64,000 nucleotides of DNA from NCBI GenBank assembly GCA_963704815.1, contig CAVPHU010000005.1:496001-560000 (forward strand), written 5' to 3'. Source of the stretch: DATKWD01 sp963704815. Its GTDB lineage: Bacteria > Actinomycetota > Acidimicrobiia > Acidimicrobiales > Salinilacustritrichaceae. The notes under the pieces were generated by a model. The model saw only the letters and a list, made by a program, of their open reading frames with translations. It did not search any database and was not told the DNA's origin. A program made the translations under genes and the position numbers. Shown here piece by piece: positions 27,787 through 34,677 of this stretch; position 1 is the first letter of the stretch, and every line of letters begins with the position of its first letter.

Positions 27787-27799
27787 ACCAATCCCGGCA
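27787..27799 (+). repeat. Right copy of 13-bp direct repeat (insertion boundary)
   Basis: Identical to 18117-18129 and placed at the homologous codons of parE. The base before it differs on the two sides, so 13 bp is the exact core. Confidence 0.8.
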
Positions 27800-27972
27800 C
27801 CGGCAACCTCCGCTGGGCCTACGAACTCGACATCCCTGGCCTCGGAGCCTGGCCGGTCGCTCGATTCGACCACGGCGTCTTCTTCGTCGAAACAGGCGAA
27901 GTCATCGACGTGTGGCGGCTGCTGCACCTGAGACGAGGCATCCCGAGGACGCTCCGCAACCCGGACACCTGA
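27787..27972 (+). pseudogene. parE: parE toxin, 3' half
   Basis: It starts in the repeat with TNPGTG and continues NLRWAYELDIPGLGAWPVAR then VIDVWRLLHLRRGIP, the C-terminal strands of RelE/ParE toxins. It is in the same frame as the 5' half, which ends RTNPGIG at the matching repeat. A GTG at 27778 could start a short peptide, but without the N-terminal helices it is not a toxin. Confidence 0.82.
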
Positions 27973-28035
27973 CCACGGCGACCACGGCCCCCGGCCCAGG
28001 GCGACCACAGCCTGAGGCGAACGAATCCGAAGGCG

Positions 28036-28064
28036 TGGACAACTGGCCTTATCCGTCATACGGT
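28036..28064 (+). promoter_or_regulatory. Predicted promoter of the second toxin-antitoxin operon
   Basis: TGGACA (-35) and TACGGT (-10) are 17 nt apart. The -10 ends 7 nt before the GTG start of the toxin, which fits a leaderless mRNA like that of parD. Confidence 0.6.
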
Positions 28065-28071
28065 TACGCTG

Positions 28072-28323
28072 GTGAGGGTTCACCCGTCGGCCTACCGACA
28101 CCACCTCACTGAAGAAGGCATACGACACGCCTGGAACAACTCCCTCGGCTTCTACGAGATCGACCTCGACCATGAACCACCAAAGGGCCTCTGCATCGGC
28201 CCCGACACCGCTGCCAACCTCCTCGAGATCCTCTACCTGCAATTCGCCGACGGCGACCTCGTCATCCATGCCATGCCGCTCAGGCCACAATTCCGTTCGC
28301 TCCTCACGGGGGACCAGACATGA
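28072..28323 (+). CDS. Putative toxin of a type II TA pair
   Basis: An 83-aa protein matching my recollection of a common actinobacterial toxin-like family: VHPSAYRHHL...HAWNNSLGFYEID near the N-terminus, CIGPDTAANLLEILYLQ in the middle, and VIHAMPLRPQFRSLL at the end. It overlaps the next gene by 4 nt (ATGA). The order is toxin first, unlike parDE. I cannot assign its RNase or other activity from sequence alone. Confidence 0.65.
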   Translation: MRVHPSAYRHHLTEEGIRHAWNNSLGFYEIDLDHEPPKGLCIGPDTAANLLEILYLQFADGDLVIHAMPLRPQFRSLLTGDQT

Positions 28324-28589
28324 CCGGGCCTGACACGACACCCAAGCTCACCGACGACGAGATCACCGACATCGCGAGCGAGTTCGAACGACAGGACTTC
28401 AGCGACGACGAGGTCGCCACGATCAAGAGGACGCGGCGACGCTCACCGACGCTCGGCGAGGAGCGGGCAGAGGTCTATTCGTTCCGAGCCCCGCCCAGCT
28501 ACAAGCGGCGGATCAAGAAGCGAGCAGAAGAGGACCGCACCTCGCAGGCCCAGGTCGTGCGCGACGCGCTCGACGCCTACCTGGGCTGA
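28320..28589 (+). CDS. Putative antitoxin with C-terminal ribbon-helix-helix
   Basis: An 89-aa protein with an acidic N-terminus and a C-terminal RHH/CopG-like segment: EVYSFRAPPSYKRRIKKRAE followed by DRTSQAQVVRDALDAYL. The arrangement (toxin then RHH antitoxin) resembles BrnTA-like modules, although the toxin is not an obvious BrnT. It is intact and next to the interrupted parE, so this pair may still act in maintenance of the island. Confidence 0.7.
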   Translation: MTGPDTTPKLTDDEITDIASEFERQDFSDDEVATIKRTRRRSPTLGEERAEVYSFRAPPSYKRRIKKRAEEDRTSQAQVVRDALDAYLG

Positions 28590-28959
28590 ACCGGACGAAC
28601 CCGGTCAGGAGACCGCCACATGACGGTCCTCGAGCCAGCGGGTCTCCATGCCGAGGAGCGGAACGAGGACGAAGCGACTCCGAGCTGCGGCCCGCCGTGC
28701 CATGAGCGTGCCACAAGCAGCCGAAAACCATGGTCGAGAGCGGTCATTGGCGAACAACAAAAATGGGCATTGACCAGGAGCTTTGCCGAAATCGCTGTCA
28801 GGGCCTCTTCATGCCCGGCGTGCCATTGGCATGCCGTGGGGAAATGGGAACGACTGAGCATCGCGGACGTGCGACGTGCTGGTTTGTATGGCTGCTGGTG
28901 GGCTGGGGTGGCCGAGGCGGTCCATGGTCCCTCAGAGAAACGACGAAGACGACTGCCGT
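28590..28959. other. 370-bp gap, no gene recognised
   Basis: Local A/T content is slightly higher than the surroundings. Short open frames exist on both strands, but none shows a known domain, a ribosome site or the third-position GC bias of the neighbours. It may hold gene debris. Confidence 0.35.
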
Positions 28960-31278
28960 TCAGTGGCTCGTGCCGCTGTGGGCCGTCATGGCGACGAGGA
29001 GTTCCTCTTCCTGAGCGAAGTGAAGGCGGAGAACGGCGTCGAGCGAATAGAGCAGCCTCCGGGCCTCCCCCCGGTCGTCTTCGGTGAGTCCGTGCATGGT
29101 GGCGTCATCGACCATTCGGTTCAGCTGCGCGGTGAGGTGGAAGATCTCGTGATGCGTCCGGCTCATCGCAGCGAGCGGGTCGTCGCCACCCAGGCGTTCG
29201 GCCACCTTGGGATAGATCTCCGATTCATCCTCACGCTCATGCGGGACGATCTCTTCCGAGATGCGCTCGACGACCTTGCGCAGCGACTCGAGCGCTTCCG
29301 CATCGCTCTCGGTGTCGGCCCGAAGTGCCACCGAGCGCACATCTTCGAGCACGAGCAGCAACGGCCCATGACCGACCGCCAGCTGGTGGCTCCACGCTTC
29401 GGGAATCTCGCCGCGCGATCGCTGGGCCCGGGGAGGACGCAGGGCTCGAAGGGCGTTGGTGATCGCGACGACATCGATGACTTCCTGGACCACGGCCCCG
29501 GCCACCGGCGCCAGCAGTCCCGCCGCGGCGAACCCCATACCGATGAACGAGAGCCCCATGCCGACCAGCACGCTCTGGCGGGCGATGCGACTGGTCCAAT
29601 CGGCCAGGACGACACCATTCGCAAGCAGGTCGAGTCGATCGACGACGAGGACCACGTCGGCGGCCTCCGATGACGCCGTGGCCCCACGAGCTCCCATGGC
29701 GACACCCAGATCGGCGGCTGCCAGGGCCGGGGCATCGTTCACGCCGTCGCCCACCATCACGGTCGTGCCAGGTCGACCGGCTGCCTCGGACCGCACGGCG
29801 TCGAGCTTCTCCTCAGGGCTTCGGTCGGCCAGGACCTGGTCGATGCCGAGCGAGCTGCCGATCGGCTCGGCGACCTCGAGTCGGTCGCCGGTGACCATCA
29901 CCACCCGATCGACACCGGCACGGCGCAGCGCCCGCAACGCCCGGGGAGTATCGGTGCGCACCTCGTCGGTGAACAGGATCATCCCGGCCGGTTGGCCATC
30001 GATGGCCACGATGATCGTGCTGCAGCCTTCGCGCCGGGCCCTCCGATCGGCTGCACCGAACCACTCTGTCCTCGCAGCGTCTGTGACTGCCGACGCAACC
30101 CCGACCCAGACCTTGTGACCGGACACGACACCGCTGACTCCGGTTCCCGGCTCCTCGATCACCTCTCGCGGCTCGGTCAGCGGCAAGTCACGAGCGAGCG
30201 CCTCGCGGACCAGCGCGGCGGCCAACACGTGGGGCGACGCCTGCTCGACCGAGGCCGCCATCCCCAACACGCCGCCTGCGTCCCACACCGGCGACGTGAT
30301 CACCGCCACCACATGGGCTCGACCGGCGGTCAACGTTCCGGTCTTGTCGAGCAACACGGTCCGGGTCTGGCCCAACGCCTCGAGCGCAGCACCGTTCTTG
30401 ACGATCACACCAGACCGGGCTGCGCTCGCGATTCCGGCCACGATCGCCACGGGGGCGGCCAGCACCAGCGGGCACGGCGTGGCGACGACAAGGACCGCGA
30501 GAGCCCGCAACGAGTCGCCGGACACGATCCACGCGCCACCCGCGGTCGCCAGAACCACGGGCACGAACACCATCGCGTACCGGTCGGCCAGCCGGACGAA
30601 CGGGGTGCGCTCGACCCCGGCCGACCGAACCAGCGAGACGATTCCCGCATACGAGCTCTCCTCGGCGGACGCACCGGCTCGCATCCGGAAGGCACCGCCG
30701 GCGTTCAACGACCCGCTCCGCACGGGGTCACCCTGCTCGCGGGGCACCGAGCGAGCCTCCCCGGTGAGCACCGACTCGTCGAGGACCGCGGGCTCGAGTG
30801 CGGAGCCGTCGACGGGCACCACCTCACCGGGCTTCACCAGCAGCACCTCATCCGGCCCGATCTCGTCGACGACGACCGTCTCGAAGGAACCCTCGACCAG
30901 CCGGTGGGCAACCTTCGGGGCCAGTGACAACAACTCCGAGAGCGAACGTTCCGCTCGTCGATGGGCGTACTGCTCGAGCGCATCGCCCGAGGCCACCATC
31001 AGCGCGAGAACCGCGCCGGCAAGCGGCTCACCAAGCCACAGCGACCCGATCAGCGCGATCAGGGCCACGAGATCGACCGCAATTCGCCCCTCGCGGAGCC
31101 GGGCGACGGTCACACCCAGCAGATGAACGGCGACGACTGCCGTGGCCACCGACCACACCGCCTCGCCAGCGCCGGCCGCACCGAACAACGAGAGCAGGCC
31201 CCCCAGGGCCAAGGCGCCGGCGGCGAAGGGCAGGAGCGCTCGACGCAAGAACCTCGAGAGTCCGGCAGGAAGCTTCAC
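28960..31278 (-). CDS. P1B-5 metal-transporting ATPase with C-terminal hemerythrin domain
   Basis: 772 aa. P1B-type ATPase core: actuator LTGEAR, transmembrane metal site ATPCPLV (TPC, not CPC), DKTGTLT, GDGVNDAPAL. There is no N-terminal metal-binding domain. The usual HP of the N domain reads SPHV. The last ~135 residues are hemerythrin-like: HGPLLLVLE, HEREDESE, THHEIFHL, HFAQEEE supply the diiron His/Glu ligands. TPC plus hemerythrin is the hallmark of P1B-5 pumps, linked to Ni/Fe export (for example Nia). The GTG at 31278 has GAGG 8 nt upstream; an alternative GTG lies 18 nt earlier. Confidence 0.88.
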   Translation of the reverse strand: MKLPAGLSRFLRRALLPFAAGALALGGLLSLFGAAGAGEAVWSVATAVVAVHLLGVTVARLREGRIAVDLVALIALIGSLWLGEPLAGAVLALMVASGDALEQYAHRRAERSLSELLSLAPKVAHRLVEGSFETVVVDEIGPDEVLLVKPGEVVPVDGSALEPAVLDESVLTGEARSVPREQGDPVRSGSLNAGGAFRMRAGASAEESSYAGIVSLVRSAGVERTPFVRLADRYAMVFVPVVLATAGGAWIVSGDSLRALAVLVVATPCPLVLAAPVAIVAGIASAARSGVIVKNGAALEALGQTRTVLLDKTGTLTAGRAHVVAVITSPVWDAGGVLGMAASVEQASPHVLAAALVREALARDLPLTEPREVIEEPGTGVSGVVSGHKVWVGVASAVTDAARTEWFGAADRRARREGCSTIIVAIDGQPAGMILFTDEVRTDTPRALRALRRAGVDRVVMVTGDRLEVAEPIGSSLGIDQVLADRSPEEKLDAVRSEAAGRPGTTVMVGDGVNDAPALAAADLGVAMGARGATASSEAADVVLVVDRLDLLANGVVLADWTSRIARQSVLVGMGLSFIGMGFAAAGLLAPVAGAVVQEVIDVVAITNALRALRPPRAQRSRGEIPEAWSHQLAVGHGPLLLVLEDVRSVALRADTESDAEALESLRKVVERISEEIVPHEREDESEIYPKVAERLGGDDPLAAMSRTHHEIFHLTAQLNRMVDDATMHGLTEDDRGEARRLLYSLDAVLRLHFAQEEELLVAMTAHSGTSH

Positions 31279-31553
31279 CGGCGCATCCTCACGCACGGGG
31301 CAGGGGTCTCGCCAGAGCCCGGGGCACCCAGGATCTCGGGACCAGTGGGCAGGGACCGACGAAAGACAGCTCGTCTGGCTTCACCCGAGGGGGTGGTGCA
31401 GTTCGGGACCGCGTGAATCCGCAGAACGCGCCGGCGCCTGCCTTCGCACCGCCCGGATCGAGCAGATCGCGTCATTCGTCGACTGGGTCCTCACCCGCCG
31501 TTCGGAGTTCGGAGGTGTGCGGGAGTCCCCCGCTCGCGGAAAGGAACTGGCAC

Positions 31554-31625
31554 GTGAGCACGCTTGCCATCGAGCCGCCGCGGCCGGAGGGGATCGCCGA
31601 GACCGGCGCTTCGGATCTAGTCGAA
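31554..31625 (+). pseudogene. Possible N-terminal stub of an AAA-type ATPase gene
   Basis: After GGAAAGGA, a GTG opens STLAIEPPRPEGIAETGASD, which resembles the N-terminus of actinobacterial ATPases of the PPxPxxxxETGL type. The similarity ends as the frame enters the antisense of the GIDE gene. It may be a deletion scar at the right edge of the island. The rest of the 31.3-31.6 kb gap shows nothing else. Confidence 0.25.
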
Positions 31626-32234
31626 GGTCGATCGATCGCCGCTGATCACGACGCCGTGCTCGGGGTCGCCCTCGATCACCAGTCCACGACCGGAGCGACG
31701 GGCGCGGCCGAGCACCGAGACCGGGTCGCCGGGCACCAGCAGCTGCTCGACGATGTCGAGCCGGCCAGCCGGCGCGCCCGAGAACGTCATCCCGGCCTGC
31801 TCGAGGGCCTCCTTCGCCCAACCGGTGATCGCCACGCCCTCCCGTCGGCCCGTTGCCTCACGGTCACCGAACAGCACGGTTGCCTGCGCGACCTCGACAA
31901 ACACCTCGCCCGTGTCGTCGGTGACGACGAACGGCACGTTCCGGCTGAGTTCGACGGAGCGGGTGCCCTGATGGTTGTAGGTCAACGCCAGATGCGTGCA
32001 CACGGTGAGTTCGCCGTCGACCCGAGACGTGAGCGGTGACGGTGTCGCCTGGCTGATGTGGCCCTGGACCTTGACGGTCTCACCATCGACGGCATCGGCG
32101 ATCGGCACACGGGTGGCCAAGGCCAGACGACGCATGCGAGCACCGGTCTTGCCGAGCACTCCTGCGACCGCGAACGCGACGAGCACCAAGACGACCAAGC
32201 CCACGACCAGCAGCACCACGACGAGGGGACTCAC
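31617..32234 (-). CDS. Membrane-anchored GIDE-domain protein
   Basis: A 205-aa protein with one N-terminal helix (PLVVVLLVVGLVVLVLVAF) followed by a soluble domain like the GIDE domain of the mitochondrial E3 ligase MULAN/MAPL: VKVQGHI, an internal Tyr/Arg-rich strand region, and VLGRARRSGRGLVIEGD. Bacterial GIDE proteins lack the RING finger, as here, so no ligase activity is implied. The function in bacteria is unknown. Confidence 0.65.
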   Translation of the reverse strand: MSPLVVVLLVVGLVVLVLVAFAVAGVLGKTGARMRRLALATRVPIADAVDGETVKVQGHISQATPSPLTSRVDGELTVCTHLALTYNHQGTRSVELSRNVPFVVTDDTGEVFVEVAQATVLFGDREATGRREGVAITGWAKEALEQAGMTFSGAPAGRLDIVEQLLVPGDPVSVLGRARRSGRGLVIEGDPEHGVVISGDRSTFD

Positions 32235-32334
32235 GGTTCGACCGGGTCCACGAGGTCGAACGTACCACCGTCCACGCGTCCGGCGGCCCGGGTCGGCGGG
32301 GTCGACCTGATCGGCACTTGGCTACGGTGCCGCC

Positions 32335-33195
32335 GTGGCCGAGCCCAGCCCCTCCGACGTGCCTCCCATCGAACGATGGGACCGCCTGCTCAACGGGCGG
32401 GTGGCCGTCGTCACCGGAGGCGGCGACGGCATCGGCGGCGGCATCTCGCGCCTGTTCGCAGAGCACGGCGCCCTGGTCGAGATCGCCGAGGCCGATCCAG
32501 AGCGGGCCGAGTCGGCCCGTGCCGGCATCGAGGCCGCAGGCGGCACGGCACATGCTCACGTCGTCGACGTCCGACGGGCCGACGACGTCGAACGGCTGCG
32601 CGCCGAGGTCATCGACCGTCACGGCCGCATCGACGTCCTCGTCAACAACGTCGGCGACTACCGGCCCCTGGTGCGGTTCGCCGAGTCGGGTCCGGAGTCG
32701 TGGCAGGCGATGTACGAGGTCAACCTGCTGCACATCCTGGCCGTCACCCGGGCCTTCCTGCCCTCGATGATCGAGGCCGGCTCGGGGTCGATCGTGAACG
32801 TGCATTCCGTCGAGGGCATGCGGGGCTACCCGGGTGAGCCCGTCTATGCCGCCATGAAGGCGGCCGCCGCTCACTTCACGACCTCGCTCGCCGCAGGCGT
32901 CGGACGCGACGGCGTGCGGGTCAACGCCATCGGGCCCGACCTCACCCAGACGCCCCAGGTCGACTACCTGCGCACCGAGGTGGAGCGCGACCCCGACCGG
33001 TGGGCCGGCTGGGCTCCGGCCGGACGAGTGGGTTGGCCCGAGGACCAGGCCCGCGTGGCGCTGTTCCTGGCCAGCGACCTGTCGTCGTACGTCACCGGCC
33101 ACAACATCCCGGTCGACGGCGGCAGCAAGGCGGCGAGTGGTTGGTCTTGGTCCGAGACCGCCGGGCGCTTCGTCAACCGTCCCGTCATCGACTGA
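32335..33195 (+). CDS. Short-chain dehydrogenase/reductase
   Basis: A 286-aa NAD(P)-dependent SDR. The Rossmann motif is TGGGDGIGGG, followed by NNVG, catalytic Ser in SIVNVHSVEG, YAAMK (Tyr-x3-Lys), and the C-terminal NIPVDGG typical of classical SDRs. An acidic Glu after beta-2 (EIAEAD) suggests NAD(H) preference. The GTG start lies 6 nt after TACGGT (leaderless type). The substrate is unknown. Confidence 0.9.
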   Translation: MAEPSPSDVPPIERWDRLLNGRVAVVTGGGDGIGGGISRLFAEHGALVEIAEADPERAESARAGIEAAGGTAHAHVVDVRRADDVERLRAEVIDRHGRIDVLVNNVGDYRPLVRFAESGPESWQAMYEVNLLHILAVTRAFLPSMIEAGSGSIVNVHSVEGMRGYPGEPVYAAMKAAAAHFTTSLAAGVGRDGVRVNAIGPDLTQTPQVDYLRTEVERDPDRWAGWAPAGRVGWPEDQARVALFLASDLSSYVTGHNIPVDGGSKAASGWSWSETAGRFVNRPVID

Positions 33196-33238
33196 CGAAG
33201 CGGGGGAACACCCCGACGAGTCGAAGGGTTCCGACGAC

Positions 33239-34393
33239 ATGCTTCGCCGTGTCGCCCTCCTCGTGGTGCTCGCGCTGGCCGTCGCCGCCTGTGCCGGCGA
33301 CCCCTCGCCGAGCCCGACGATCGACGGGTCACCCGACCGGCCGACCGGCGGCGTCGTCACCGCGCTTCAGGATCCCGATCACCCCGATCTGCCGACGCCC
33401 ACCATCGACACGAGCCAGATCATCAGCGGAGGGCCACCGCCGGATGGCATTCCGTCGATCGACGCGCCCGTGTTCGCGTCGGTCGACGAGACCGACGAGC
33501 TCACCGACTCCGAACCGGTGCTCGTGCTCACCGTCGACGGCGGAACGAAGATCTATCCGGTGCAGATCCTCATCTGGCACGAGATCGTGAACGACTCGAT
33601 CGCCGACCGTCCGGTGTCGGTGACCTACTGCCCGCTGTGCAACTCGGCGGTGGCCTTCGACCGAACCCTCGGAGACCAGGTCCTCGACTTCGGAACGAGC
33701 GGCAAGCTCTACCAGTCGGCGCTCATCATGTACGACCGCCAGACCGAGTCGTTGTGGTCGCACTTCACCGGCGAGGCGGTGGCCGGCGAGCTCACCGGCA
33801 CCGAGCTCGAGCGCTTCCCCCTGACCACCGCATCCTGGGCCGACGCCAGGGCCGCGTTCGGAGACGCCCAGGTCCTGACCACCGACACCGGATTCGATCG
33901 CTCGTACGGCAACAACCCATATCCCGGCTACGACGACGTCGGCACCTCGCCGTTCCTGTTCCAGGGGGAGATCGACGGACGGCTCGCCGCCAAGGAGCGG
34001 GTGGTCGGCATCGATGTCGGGAGCCCGCTCGCCATTCGGCTCGATGCCATCGACTCCCCCGGCCTCCTCACCGCCGAGGCCGGGGACCTCGAGCTCGTCG
34101 TGTTCCGCACCCCCGGGACTGCGTCGGCGCTCGACGACCGCACCATCGGAGCCGGCAACGACGTCGGTGCCGTCGGAGTCTTCGAGGTCGAGATCGACGG
34201 TGATCGGCTGCAATTCGCCGTCGAGGTCGACCGCATCGTCGACACCACCACCGGCTCGACCTGGAACGTGTTCGGCGAAGCGGTCGACGGTCCGCTGGCC
34301 GGGACCACTCTCACAGCCGTCGAACACGTCGACACGTTCTGGTTCGCCTGGGCCGCCTTCCAGCCCGACACCGTGCTCGTGGTCGAGCCGTGA
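33239..34393 (+). CDS. DUF3179 domain lipoprotein
   Basis: A 384-aa secreted lipoprotein. The signal MLRRVALLVVLALAVAAC has a lipobox (VAAC), so it is anchored outside the membrane. The DUF3179 core includes VSVTYCPLCNSAVAFDR with a CxxC pair, GKLYQSALIMYDRQTESLW, and a His/Asp-rich middle. The family function is not established. The start is the ATG before the signal, 43 nt after the SDR stop, possibly one transcript. Confidence 0.85.
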   Translation: MLRRVALLVVLALAVAACAGDPSPSPTIDGSPDRPTGGVVTALQDPDHPDLPTPTIDTSQIISGGPPPDGIPSIDAPVFASVDETDELTDSEPVLVLTVDGGTKIYPVQILIWHEIVNDSIADRPVSVTYCPLCNSAVAFDRTLGDQVLDFGTSGKLYQSALIMYDRQTESLWSHFTGEAVAGELTGTELERFPLTTASWADARAAFGDAQVLTTDTGFDRSYGNNPYPGYDDVGTSPFLFQGEIDGRLAAKERVVGIDVGSPLAIRLDAIDSPGLLTAEAGDLELVVFRTPGTASALDDRTIGAGNDVGAVGVFEVEIDGDRLQFAVEVDRIVDTTTGSTWNVFGEAVDGPLAGTTLTAVEHVDTFWFAWAAFQPDTVLVVEP

Positions 34394-34397
34394 TCGA

Positions 34398-34574
34398 TCA
34401 GTGCACCGTGCGCAGCGCCATCCACGCGTAGGTGATCATCGCCAACCCACCGGCGAACAGGCGAAGGTCTCGGTTGCGCCACGTGAGCGCCAACGCGATC
34501 ACCGCGAGCACCGTCACGACGATCGCTTGCACCGCGACGCCCGCATCGGTGCGCGGCAACAGGAGATCGATCAT
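34398..34574 (-). CDS. Small two-helix membrane protein
   Basis: A 58-aa protein, too short for many gene finders: IVVTVLAVIALALTW and LFAGGLAMITYAWMAL form two hydrophobic helices. A longer version starting MSRSASGFAGW (34607) is possible. It converges on the DUF3179 gene with 4 nt between stops. No family recognised. Confidence 0.5.
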   Translation of the reverse strand: MIDLLLPRTDAGVAVQAIVVTVLAVIALALTWRNRDLRLFAGGLAMITYAWMALRTVH

Positions 34575-34599
34575 CCACCCGGCGAACCCTGACGCCGAG

Positions 34600-34656
34600 C
34601 GGGACATTCCCCCCACCATCACCGGGACATTCCCCACCACCACCGGGCCATTCGCC
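34600..34656. repeat. Imperfect triplicate repeat upstream of murA
   Basis: Two and a half units of about 21-23 bp begin CGGGACATTCCCC (34600, 34623) and CGGGCCATTCGCC (34644). They sit between the small membrane gene start and the murA promoter, within reach of both divergent starts. Confidence 0.6.
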
Positions 34657-34677
34657 TGCCGTCGATACGATGAACCC

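Larger units (their letters stand above)
18117..27799. mobile_element. 9.67-kb insertion splitting parE
   Basis: The segment between the two 13-bp repeats separates in-frame halves of one ParE gene. Removing 9670 bp (18117-27786) restores a toxin of about 110 codons. It carries a VirB4-like fragment at its left edge, stress proteins, two ion antiporters and a P-type ATPase, but no recognisable integrase or transposase. The repeat is too long for most simple IS duplications and short for a tRNA-type att site. The mechanism is unknown; it could be a decayed integrative element or an illegitimate insertion. Confidence 0.65.

Noticed and set aside
28620..29087. 155-codon plus-strand frame starting MTVLEPAGLHAEE
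   Set aside because: No family resemblance, unbiased codon positions, and its second half is antisense to the hemerythrin domain.
31275..31340. GGGACC-type half sites upstream of the P1B-5 ATPase as a DosR-like box
   Set aside because: The two GGGACC occurrences do not form the required inverted repeat.
31486..31500. CTCACCCGC as a possible second copy of the tRNA-Gly 3' end (att site)
   Set aside because: Only about nine bases match and the preceding T-arm sequence does not; no more than chance in this GC-rich DNA.
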